A stretch of 22,620 nucleotides of DNA from Clostridiales bacterium (GTDB lineage Bacteria; Bacillota; Clostridia; Oscillospirales; CAG-272): contig DPGK01000039.1 in the NCBI GenBank assembly GCA_003523225.1, positions 12,104 to 34,723 on the forward strand, given 5' to 3'. Numbering within the stretch: position 1 is the stretch's first letter; each line of letters begins with the position of its first letter. The notes under the pieces were generated by a model, which made no database searches, was not told the DNA's origin, and was given only the letters and a program-made list of their open reading frames with translations. The translations under genes were made by a program, and so were the position numbers. Below, piece after piece: positions 1 to 6,752 of this stretch.

Positions 1-1286
1 ATGTCGACTATCGCCTGAGCCTGAACATCGGAAAGAGAATATCTCTCCATCAGCCTTGCCTTTGATTCCGGAATAGAGGGAGAGGATTTCATAAGAGCTA
101 CTATCTCGTCGATGTTGTTTATGGCGATCTGATAGCCCTCAAAAATGTGGGCGCGCTGGCGTGCCTTTTCAAGGTCAAAGCGGGTGCGGTTGATGATGAC
201 AGATTCCTGATGCGCAATATAGGCGTCAAGTATCTTCGGCAGCGGGAGGATCTTCGGCTCGCCGTCAAGCAGCGCAAGCATATTGACGGCGCAGGTATCC
301 TGAAGCTGGGTGTATTTATAAAGCTGATTGAGTATGACCTGACCGTTTGCGTCGCGGCGGAAGCCGATGATAATGCGCATTCCGTTACGACCCGACTCGT
401 CGCGCAGCTCTGTGATACCCTCGATCCTCTTTTCCTTTACAAGATTGGCTATCGACTCGCAAAGCAGGCTCTTGTTTACGCCGTAGGGTATTTCGGTAAC
501 GATAATGCGGTGCTTGTCCTCGTCCACGTTTGCCCGGGCGCGAACCATTATCCGACCTTTTCCGGTGGTGTACGCTTCCTTTATCCCGTTTATGCCGTAT
601 ATTATGGCGGAGGTTGGAAAATCCGGACCCTTTACATACTGCATCAGCTCCGTTACAGTGCATTCGGGGTTATCCATACGGTAAAGCGTCGCGTCTATCA
701 CCTCGCCCAGATTGTGCGGTGGGATGTTGGTAGCCATACCGACGGCAATACCGACCGAGCCGTTGACCAGAAGATTTGGAAATCTTGCGGGCAGAACTGT
801 CGGTTCTTCAAGTCTGTTATCAAAGTTGCGGGTCATGGGCACGACGTTTTTGTCGATATCCCTCAGCATTTCGTCCGATATCTTTGCAAGCCTTGCCTCG
901 GTATAACGGTATGCGGCAGCGCCGTCGCCGTCAACAGAGCCAAAGTTGCCGTGACCCTCTATAAGCGGACAGCGGAGAGAAAAATCCTGCGCCATACGTA
1001 CCATTGTGCCGTAAACGGCGGCGTCGCCGTGCGGATGATACCGACCAAGCACATTACCGACTGTGGTCGCCGACTTGCGGAAGGGCTTGTCGTGCGTCAG
1101 ATGGTCCTCATACATTGCCCAGAGAATGCGACGCTGACCCGGCTTCATGCCGTCCCTTACATCGGGCAGCGCCCGCGATGTTATTACCGACATGGAGTAT
1201 TCAATGAAGGATTGCTTCAGCTCATGCTCCATATCTATATCAACAATTTTCTGATCCTTGAACGTCAGATCCTGATGATTTTCCAC
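1..1286 (-). CDS. gyrA: DNA gyrase subunit A, N-terminal part (cut by window edge)
   Basis: This is the breakage-reunion subunit of DNA gyrase, which with GyrB introduces negative supercoils. About 428 N-terminal residues of a protein normally near 820 are present; the rest lies left of position 1. I chose the GTG at 1284-1286 because AAAGGTAG (1294-1301) sits 7 bases upstream and the protein then begins [20 protein letters not shown], as GyrA proteins do. Visible landmarks are [17 protein letters not shown] (about 30-46), [17 protein letters not shown] (84-100) and AYRYTEARL, whose second Tyr (about 128) is the catalytic tyrosine. The frame is open to the edge at the conserved AQAIVD stretch. 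At the quinolone-contact positions equivalent to E. coli Ser83 and Asp87 it has Ala89 and Gly93. The gene is alone on the minus strand, on the other side of oriC from gyrB, which is unusual for Bacillota. Confidence 0.95.
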   Translation of the reverse strand, partial: MENHQDLTFKDQKIVDIDMEHELKQSFIEYSMSVITSRALPDVRDGMKPGQRRILWAMYEDHLTHDKPFRKSATTVGNVLGRYHPHGDAAVYGTMVRMAQDFSLRCPLIEGHGNFGSVDGDGAAAYRYTEARLAKISDEMLRDIDKNVVPMTRNFDNRLEEPTVLPARFPNLLVNGSVGIAVGMATNIPPHNLGEVIDATLYRMDNPECTVTELMQYVKGPDFPTSAIIYGINGIKEAYTTGKGRIMVRARANVDEDKHRIIVTEIPYGVNKSLLCESIANLVKEKRIEGITELRDESGRNGMRIIIGFRRDANGQVILNQLYKYTQLQDTCAVNMLALLDGEPKILPLPKILDAYIAHQESVIINRTRFDLEKARQRAHIFEGYQIAINNIDEIVALMKSSPSIPESKARLMERYSLSDVQAQAIVD

Positions 1287-1580
1287 GATAAGTCTACCTT
1301 TCGTAAATGTAATTGTTTTTTCCGGTTTTCCGGCTCAATGAAATTGAAAAGAAAATTTGATTTTCTAACAGTTTTAAAATTTACAACAGTTTAGTACATG
1401 GCTGATCTCTCTACCTGTCATATTGCAGTGATCGATCTCTGAAATGATAAACGTATACGTATAAATACATTGAAAACGACTCCTGTTTTTCAGTTTTGTA
1501 ATTGATTTTTGGCAAAACCGAATATACGTTATGTGATACTGATTCTAAAAAACAGCATAGGGTAAGAAATTAAGATTTTG
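1287..1580. other. Intergenic region upstream of gyrA, no gene seen
   Basis: This AT-rich stretch presumably holds the gyrA leader and promoter. The only candidate I see is weak: on the minus strand ATGACA (1421-1416) and TGTACT (1398-1393) with 17 bases between. A short palindrome, CGTATACG, lies near 1451. No open frame with a ribosome binding site or recognisable product is present; the long plus-strand frame ending at 1394 is antisense to gyrA. Confidence 0.5.
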
Positions 1581-2100
1581 TCCTACTCATCCTCTTTCCC
1601 CGCTGGGGAAGGCTTTTTGTGACTGCAAAATGTTAAGTGCAATTTTCTGAACTGAGGTTTAATGATATTTTCAGTTATGTCGGATGAAAAACAGACTCAA
1701 ACAACATTACCCGGTGTGAAAAATGGATACTGATATTTGTTCACACATACTATTGTGCGTCATTGTTTTATCCTCCTCATCCGTCAGCCTACGGCTGCCA
1801 CCTTCCCCGCTGGGGAAGGCTTTTTGTGACTGCAAATTGTTAAGTGCAATTTTCTGAACTGAGGTTTAATGATATTTTCAGTTATGTCGGATGAAAAACA
1901 GACTCAAACAACATTACCCGGTATGAAAAATGGATACTGATATTTGTTCACACATACTATTGTGCGACATTGTTTTATCCTCCTCATCATCTTCCCACGC
2001 TGGGGAAGGCTTTTTGTGACTGCAAAATGTTAAGTGCAATTTTCTGAACTGAGGTTTAATGATATTTTCAGTTGTATAGGGTGAAGAATGGAGTTTATCA
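1581..2100. repeat. Tandem array of a 190-207 bp unit containing REP-like hairpins
   Basis: Three head-to-tail copies start at about 1581, 1771 and 1978. Each opens with a TCCT(C/A)CTCAT-like start and a hairpin around GGGGAAGGC, then carries a nearly identical unique block from GTGACTGC through CTGAACTGAGGTTTAATG to TTTTCAG. Copies 1 and 2 continue through CAAACAACATTACCCGG to GTTTTATCC. Copy 2 alone has the complete hairpin element with CGTCAGCCTACGGCTGCC; copies 1 and 3 lack those roughly 17-20 bases, which explains the 190 versus 207 bp periods. Copy 3 stops matching near 2074. No coding potential is convincing. The near identity of the copies suggests recent amplification. Confidence 0.85.
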
Positions 2101-2147
2101 GCCTTCCCCAGCGGGGAAGGTGGCAGCCGTAGGCTGACGGATGAGGA
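2101..2147 (-). repeat. REP-like palindromic element, inverted relative to the array
   Basis: Read on the minus strand this is the same sequence as the complete hairpin element at about 1772-1820: CTCATCCGTCAGCCTACGG, then a GGCTGCCACC spacer, then the stem TTCCCCGCTGGGGAA ending GGC. It therefore closes the tandem array with an inverted copy, like the paired elements of bacterial interspersed mosaic repeats. It lies about 130 bp from the 3' end of the DUF559 gene. The 2148-2275 remainder shows only a small AGATT/AATCT hairpin and no gene. Confidence 0.8.
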
Positions 2148-2275
2148 GATCAGATTAATACAGCACATCATTCAGTTCGTATAAACTTTATCATGTGGAG
2201 ATTCAGCAAAATCTGCAACATACTTATAAATACAGTGCTATCTTACAACAGGATCAAAAGAAAAATTTCATGATG

Positions 2276-2656
2276 TTATAAGTTATTAGCCGTCAGATCA
2301 CTTGATTTTAATTCAAGGTGCTTCAGAATATCTTCGCAAACATTATTGAAGTTACAATTTATATCGTGATTACTGTATCTCAACACTGTAATTCCAAGAT
2401 TGTATAGATCATCGTCTCTTTTTTCATCTTCTTTTTTATTTTCCGGCATTTTATGCTGTATACCGTCAATCTCAATTACTATTCTTTTTGAAGCAATGAA
2501 AAAATCAACTATATAATTACCGATATTTTTCTGCCTGTTGACTGTCAGCGGTAACTTTTTCAGAAAATCGTACCAAAGATGATTTTCTTCATCAGTCATA
2601 TTATTTCTTAATGCTCTTGCATTGGAAACAAGTTTTTTATTGTAACTGTATATCAT
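2276..2656 (-). CDS. DUF559-family small endonuclease-like protein
   Basis: The 126-residue product fits the DUF559 family, which shares the restriction-endonuclease-like fold of very-short-patch-repair (Vsr) nucleases. The family pattern is visible in order: ARALRNNMTDEENHLWYDFL (13-32), RQKNIGNYIVDFF (41-53, Asp51), IVIEIDGIQH (59-68, Glu62, Asp64, His68) and a late VLRYSNHDI (91-99). The likely metal and catalytic residues Asp51 and Glu62 are present, so it looks intact. Its ATG overlaps the TGA of the upstream sugar kinase gene (ATGA, 2653-2656), implying coupled translation. It is distinctly more AT-rich than its neighbours, suggesting recent arrival. The biological role of DUF559 proteins is not established; here it lies beside a REP-type repeat array. 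Confidence 0.85.
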   Translation of the reverse strand: MIYSYNKKLVSNARALRNNMTDEENHLWYDFLKKLPLTVNRQKNIGNYIVDFFIASKRIVIEIDGIQHKMPENKKEDEKRDDDLYNLGITVLRYSNHDINCNFNNVCEDILKHLELKSSDLTANNL

Positions 2657-3693
2657 TTAAGGTTTCCAAGCACTTTTTCAATATCATTTCTGTCCGGCAG
2701 TCTGCTGCCCTCAAGCATTACCTTTGCGCTGCCGGCGGCTACGGCGAAGCGCAGGGCTGATTTTTCGTCCGCTTCGTAAGATTCTGAAAAAAATCCGGAA
2801 ACATACGCCGCTAAAAAGCTGTCTCCCGCGCCCGAAAAACCTCGCAGATTCACACGCGGCGCCGGGCAGAAAAGCACCTCTTTTTGATTGGGAACAGCGC
2901 TCAGCGCCCCGCTCTCTCCGAGCGTACACAGCACGCGGACGGAAAAGAAGTCACTGATCTCTCCACATATATCCGCCGATCTCCTGACCACGTCCGGGAT
3001 TTTCCACAAGGGTTTTTCCGCTTCTTCCCAAGGGTTTTCCACAGGTATTATCTGCCTTTTTGACCCTATCTTAAGCCCGGAGGCTATAAAAAGCTCCTCC
3101 GCTTCGCGCAGATTTGGCTTGATTATGTCAGGAAATGCTTCAATTCCGCGCTGCATTGCTTCTCCGTCGCAATCAAGCACGCATTTTTTGCCTTTTTCGT
3201 GCAATTTTTTTATCAGAAAGTTATACACACCTTTTTCCACACCCTGTGGAATACTTCCGCACAAACAAACAACCCCGGCGCGGGTCTCAAGCAGTGCGGA
3301 GACAAGTGCGTCGCGCTCGCTTTGCGACACGGGACCGCCGCGTGAGTTCAGCTCGGTACACACCCCGCCGCCGTCTATTACCTTAACGTTTTCGCGCAGT
3401 CCGCACTCGGCTTCGGTATAGTAAGATCTTATACCCTCAGCGGCGATCAGCTTTTCGCAGAAATCGCCGTAAACGCCGCCGGAAAAGGAGTAATATTCAA
3501 CCTCGTTTCCGAGACGAGAAAGCAGTGTGGCTGTATTTGCTCCCTTTGAACCGGGATGAAGGTATGTCGCCGACGCGCGGTTGAGCTTTCCCGGCTCAAG
3601 CGCGGAGTGAAGCTCGATTATCCTGTCAACTCCGGGATTTAGAGAGAGCACGGCAAAGCTGTTTCTTACCTCAGTTTTATATTTATCAGGCAA
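2653..3693 (-). CDS. PfkB-family sugar kinase (1-phosphofructokinase-like)
   Basis: This is a ribokinase/PfkB-family kinase, nearest by eye to the 1-phosphofructokinase/LacC group that phosphorylates hexose phosphates with ATP. With the TTG start the product is 346 residues. Landmarks: AVLSLNPGVDRI (14-25), the substrate loop HPGSKGAN (46-53), CGSIPQGV (145-152), IKPNLREAEEL (191-201) and the anion hole with catalytic base FSGAGDSF (286-293, Asp291). I prefer TTG at 3691-3693 because GGAGGA (3701-3706) lies 7 bases upstream and the family start follows soon after; a GTG at 3747 would add 18 unusual residues. Residues 210-232, before the ATP-site half, look like an insertion, and that DNA carries DnaA-box sequences. 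No partner sugar genes are present, so the substrate is unknown. Confidence 0.85.
   Translation of the reverse strand: MPDKYKTEVRNSFAVLSLNPGVDRIIELHSALEPGKLNRASATYLHPGSKGANTATLLSRLGNEVEYYSFSGGVYGDFCEKLIAAEGIRSYYTEAECGLRENVKVIDGGGVCTELNSRGGPVSQSERDALVSALLETRAGVVCLCGSIPQGVEKGVYNFLIKKLHEKGKKCVLDCDGEAMQRGIEAFPDIIKPNLREAEELFIASGLKIGSKRQIIPVENPWEEAEKPLWKIPDVVRRSADICGEISDFFSVRVLCTLGESGALSAVPNQKEVLFCPAPRVNLRGFSGAGDSFLAAYVSGFFSESYEADEKSALRFAVAAGSAKVMLEGSRLPDRNDIEKVLGNLK
3000..3043 (+). promoter_or_regulatory. Two DnaA boxes inside the sugar kinase gene
   Basis: TTTTCCACA occurs at 3000-3008 and again at 3035-3043 on the plus strand. Both match the relaxed DnaA-box consensus TT(A/T)TNCACA exactly and differ at one base from TTATCCACA. 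They lie about 0.85 kb upstream of dnaA. Matches to the consensus are seen directly; binding is inferred. Confidence 0.55.
3221..3253. promoter_or_regulatory. Cluster of three DnaA-box-like sites inside the sugar kinase gene
   Basis: TTATACACA (3221-3229, plus) and TTTTCCACA (3233-3241, plus) match TT(A/T)TNCACA exactly. TATTCCACA (3245-3253, minus) has one mismatch and is convergent. Three sites within 33 bases resemble an origin box cluster. They fall in codons for the conserved CGSIPQGV region of the kinase, so coding constraint alone may explain part of the match. Confidence 0.55.
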
Positions 3694-3764
3694 AAATACA
3701 TCCTCCGACGCTAATTTTCGCCGCCGGACGCAGGTCATCCACTGCACAGCGGCACTACCCTTAT

Positions 3765-3793
3765 ATTATATCAAATTTATACCTTAATGTCAA
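3765..3793 (-). promoter_or_regulatory. Promoter of the sugar kinase-DUF559 operon
   Basis: On the minus strand a perfect -35 TTGACA (3793-3788) and a perfect -10 TATAAT (3770-3765) are separated by 17 bases, with TGA just before the -10 (extended -10). Transcription would start near 3758, giving a leader of about 65 bases to the TTG start. It is back to back with the dnaA promoter, the -35 elements being 19 bases apart. Confidence 0.85.
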
Positions 3794-3812
3794 AGGAAAT
3801 CGGCTTTTTTTC

Positions 3813-3841
3813 TTGCATATTTTTTATTTATATGATATAAT
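3813..3841 (+). promoter_or_regulatory. dnaA promoter
   Basis: TTGCAT (3813-3818), a 17-base AT-rich spacer and TATAAT (3836-3841), preceded by TGA as an extended -10, form a good SigA-type promoter. The start site would be near 3848, about 25 bases before the dnaA ATG. No DnaA box overlaps this promoter. Confidence 0.85.
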
Positions 3842-3872
3842 ATAATAAATAATAATTGTTCAGAGGTCTTCA

Positions 3873-5219
3873 ATGGCATACTACGACGATATGTGCGAGG
3901 TCTGGGAGCTTGTCCGCGAGTCTTTTCACGATAAGCTGTCAAGCGAAACTATAAATCTGTGGTTCGGTAAGCTCAAAATTGTTTCCTTTTCGGGGCGGGA
4001 GCTTACCATGTCAATTGAATCTCCGTTCAAATATGATATCATCCGCGCCAAATATCTCGATGAGATCAAAAAAAGGTTTTCAAATATACTGGGCTTTGAG
4101 ATCGACGTAATTCTTTTGCTTGAAAACCGCGACGAGGAGCTAAAGGTAAACGAGGAGCGCTTGCCCGGGCAGATGGGCTCGACCATGCCGCCCTTCAATT
4201 TCGAATATACCTTTGACAATTTCATAGTCGGAAACTCAAATAAGTTTGCACACGCCGCGGCAACTGCGGTGGCGGCGGCTCCGGCAATGAATTACAATCC
4301 CCTTTTTATTTACGGTCCATCTGGACTCGGCAAGACCCACCTGCTTTACGCCATAACAAATGAAGTAAAAAAGAAAAAGCCGAACGCACAGATCATATAC
4401 ATAAAGGGTGAGGACTTTACAAATCAGCTTATCGAGGCGCTTGCAAGCCAAAAGACCTCCGAGTTCCGCAACACCTACCGCTCCTGCGACATGCTGCTCA
4501 TTGACGATATTCAGTTCATAGCCGGAAAGGTATCGACTCAGGAGGAATTCTTTCACACCTTCAACGCCCTTTATGAGGAGCATAAGCAGATAATCCTGAC
4601 CTCCGACCGTCCGCCGCGCGAGATAAAAACGCTTGAGGACAGACTCAAGACCCGCTTTGAGTGGGGTCTGCTTGCCGACATTCAGCCGCCGGATCTTGAG
4701 CTTCGCATTGCGATAATCAAAAAGAAGGCGGAGCAGGTCAATGTGATAATTCCCGACGAGGTGCTGAATTTTCTTGCCGAGAATCTCCGCTCAAATATCC
4801 GCCAGATCGAGGGAGCGATAAAAAAGCTTGGCGCGCTTGCCTTCCTTTCGGGGCGTGAGATATCAATGGAGCTTGCGCGCAGCTGTATTTCCGAGCTGCT
4901 GGGCGGAGAGGAGCCGGTCAGCGTAACGGTAGATAAGATATTTGCCGCCGTTTACCGCAAATACGGAATACCCAAAGAGGAGCTTACCGGCAACCGGCGC
5001 ACGCGCGAGATCGCACAGGCTCGGCATATTGCAATTTATCTTATCAGAAAGATAACGGAAATGTCTCTTCCCAATATCGGCAAGATATTCGGTCGCGACC
5101 ACACCACAATACTTTCCTCCTGCGAAACGGTGGAGAAAAAGCTGCACAGCGACGCCGTGCTTGCAATGGACATCAACACCATGATAAAAGAGGTCACGGG
5201 GGATGAAAAGCTAAAGTGA
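3873..5219 (+). CDS. dnaA: Chromosomal replication initiator protein DnaA
   Basis: DnaA binds boxes at oriC, forms an ATP-dependent filament, melts the DNA-unwinding element and helps load the replicative helicase. The 448-residue protein shows all domains: domain I (about 1-83), a short linker as domain II (84-106), AAA+ domain III with Walker A GPSGLGKT (148-155), Walker B LLIDDIQF (208-215), sensor I ILTSD (241-245), arginine-finger box RLKTRFEWGL (257-266) and sensor II around SNIRQIEG (307-314), then DNA-binding domain IV with GNRRTREIAQARHIAIYL (373-390) and the signature GRDHTTIL (407-414). The linker is much shorter than in E. coli but normal for Bacillota. AGAGGT (3862-3867) precedes the ATG by 5 bases. 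It is first in the plus-strand replication block, with oriC directly downstream. Confidence 0.98.
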   Translation: MAYYDDMCEVWELVRESFHDKLSSETINLWFGKLKIVSFSGRELTMSIESPFKYDIIRAKYLDEIKKRFSNILGFEIDVILLLENRDEELKVNEERLPGQMGSTMPPFNFEYTFDNFIVGNSNKFAHAAATAVAAAPAMNYNPLFIYGPSGLGKTHLLYAITNEVKKKKPNAQIIYIKGEDFTNQLIEALASQKTSEFRNTYRSCDMLLIDDIQFIAGKVSTQEEFFHTFNALYEEHKQIILTSDRPPREIKTLEDRLKTRFEWGLLADIQPPDLELRIAIIKKKAEQVNVIIPDEVLNFLAENLRSNIRQIEGAIKKLGALAFLSGREISMELARSCISELLGGEEPVSVTVDKIFAAVYRKYGIPKEELTGNRRTREIAQARHIAIYLIRKITEMSLPNIGKIFGRDHTTILSSCETVEKKLHSDAVLAMDINTMIKEVTGDEKLK

Positions 5220-5580
5220 TCCGCTTTAACTGAATTTTTCCCCTGTGTAAAACATTCTTGTCTTTCCACACCTTTTCAACAGCGACCTGCGGCTTTTTTC
5301 CGGCTTTTGTGTGTCCCGGTGCAAAAAAGTGTTCGCATCACAAATATCCGTTTTTTACGTTCTCAGTGGCAAAAAAACGCGTTTTCCAGGAGTATTCAGG
5401 TCACAGCCAAAAATAATTCCGGATACTCAACAGACTTTTCCACAGTTTCAACAGCCTCTACTGCTATTACTACTGTTTTTATGTTATTAATTATTTTGTT
5501 TTCTTGAAAAACGAAAGCGGCGAAGAAAAAACGAAGCCGCCGAAAAAAACGATCTTACTTCCGGGGAAAGGAACCGAAAC
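5220..5580. other. Replication origin (oriC), dnaA-dnaN intergenic
   Basis: The 361-base gap holds the parts of a Bacillota origin. TTTTACACA (minus strand, 5252-5244) and TTTTCCACA (plus, 5436-5444) match TT(A/T)TNCACA; CTTTCCACA (5262-5270) has one mismatch. Thirteen bases after the 5436 box comes a run of triplets CTA CTG CTA TTA CTA CTG (5458-5475), which on the other strand reads as DnaA-trios (3'-GAT-5' type). It is followed by an AT-rich stretch (5476-5503), the expected unwinding site. The arrangement box, spacer, trios, AT-rich region copies the basal unwinding system known from Bacillus subtilis. The rest before dnaN shows the ribosome binding site GGGAAAGGA and no gene. Confidence 0.85.
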
Positions 5581-6741
5581 ATGAAAATAATCTTCAACCG
5601 TCAGGAAATAATAAACGACGTAACTCCCCTTATGTGCGCCGCGTCGTCCGCGCGCTCCTCTATTGCCGCAGTAGAGGGTATACTCTTTGAAGCGGAAGCA
5701 CCTTCAACCGTAACAATGACTACATACGACCTTGAAAAAGGCGTGCGCACCACCGTCGAGGCAAATGTCCTTGAGGGAGGAAGCTGTGTCATAAACGCAC
5801 AGAAATTTTTGCAGTCGGTAAAGGTAATGAGCGGTGAGGAAATAACGCTTTCCGTCAACGACCGTCTCGGTGTTACCATAACGAGCGGCAAGTCCACCTA
5901 CCGCATGACGGCGCTCGCCGCCTCTGAATTTCCTTCTCTCCCGGCGCTCAGGACCGAGCTTGGCTTTACAGTGTCATCAAAGACCCTCCGCAGCATGATA
6001 GGAAAGGTCATGTACGCCATGGGAGTCAACGACCAAAGGGTAATTCTCAACGGAACATATTTCAAGGTCTCGGACGACGAGCTGCTTGCCGTCGCCTGCG
6101 ACGGCTTCAGGCTTGCCAAAAGTGTTCGAAATGTTGATTTCGGCAGGATAAACGATGATGAATCATCTCTGCATTTTGCCTATGTCGTTCCCGGAAAGAC
6201 CGTAAACGAGCTTTGCCGTATGCTTCCCGACGACGACGATATCTCCGCCGCGGTATATATGGGAAGAAAGCACATGGTATATGTCATTGAAGGGCTTACC
6301 TTCTTTACCCGTCTTATTGAGGGCGAATATATCGACTACGACCGGATAATAATCAAAAATCACCGTATAAAGGTCACCTGCCCGAGGGATGTACTGCTTT
6401 CGGCGCTTGAAAAGGCAGCTATCGTGACCGAGGAAAAGATAGTCGGTGCGGGGCGCACACACGTCAAGCTCACGCTTGAGGGAGAGCTGCTCAAGATCAC
6501 GGCGGATTCCTCGCTCGGCAGCAGCTATGACGAAATTCCCGTTGTGCATGAGGGAGACGATATAGTCATAGCCTTCAACAACCGTTATCTTATCGACTCG
6601 GTGCGCTCCTGCGACACCGAAACGGTGGAGCTTCAGATGTCCACTCCTCTTACAAGCGTCAATATCCTTCCCGTAAACGAGGACGGCACAGCCGACGAAA
6701 ACGATATCTTCTTCCTTCTTCCGGTCAGAATGAAAAGCTGA
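5581..6741 (+). CDS. dnaN: DNA polymerase III beta subunit (sliding clamp)
   Basis: DnaN forms the ring-shaped homodimer that tethers DNA polymerase III to DNA and recruits other repair and replication proteins. The 386-residue length suits the usual three-domain clamp. Recognisable pieces are MKIIFNRQEI at the N terminus, the alternation GGSCVINAQKFLQSVKVM (about 66-83), SEFPSLP (115-121), YAMGVNDQRVILNGTYF (145-161), the first-to-second domain interface LAVACDGFRLAKS (169-181) and the C-terminal FFLLPVRMKS, which matches the clamp C terminus that lines the binding cleft. GGGAAAGGA lies 9 or so bases before the ATG. It follows oriC and is separated from recF by only 11 bases, so it likely heads or shares a transcript with recF and remB. 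Confidence 0.97.
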   Translation: MKIIFNRQEIINDVTPLMCAASSARSSIAAVEGILFEAEAPSTVTMTTYDLEKGVRTTVEANVLEGGSCVINAQKFLQSVKVMSGEEITLSVNDRLGVTITSGKSTYRMTALAASEFPSLPALRTELGFTVSSKTLRSMIGKVMYAMGVNDQRVILNGTYFKVSDDELLAVACDGFRLAKSVRNVDFGRINDDESSLHFAYVVPGKTVNELCRMLPDDDDISAAVYMGRKHMVYVIEGLTFFTRLIEGEYIDYDRIIIKNHRIKVTCPRDVLLSALEKAAIVTEEKIVGAGRTHVKLTLEGELLKITADSSLGSSYDEIPVVHEGDDIVIAFNNRYLIDSVRSCDTETVELQMSTPLTSVNILPVNEDGTADENDIFFLLPVRMKS

Positions 6742-6752
6742 AGGAAAGACAC

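Noticed and set aside
147..1394. Long plus-strand open frame of 415 codons
   Set aside because: It is antisense to gyrA, whose minus-strand frame has unmistakable conserved motifs; the plus frame has no ribosome binding site or recognisable domain.
1581..2147. Tandem array considered as a CRISPR or as a coding repeat
   Set aside because: Units are about 200 bp with conserved, not variable, spacers, and the short frame at 1914-2171 crosses unit junctions without a start signal.
3694..3747. GTG start at 3747 for the sugar kinase
   Set aside because: No ribosome binding site there and it adds 18 residues not typical of the family; the TTG at 3693 has GGAGGA at good spacing.
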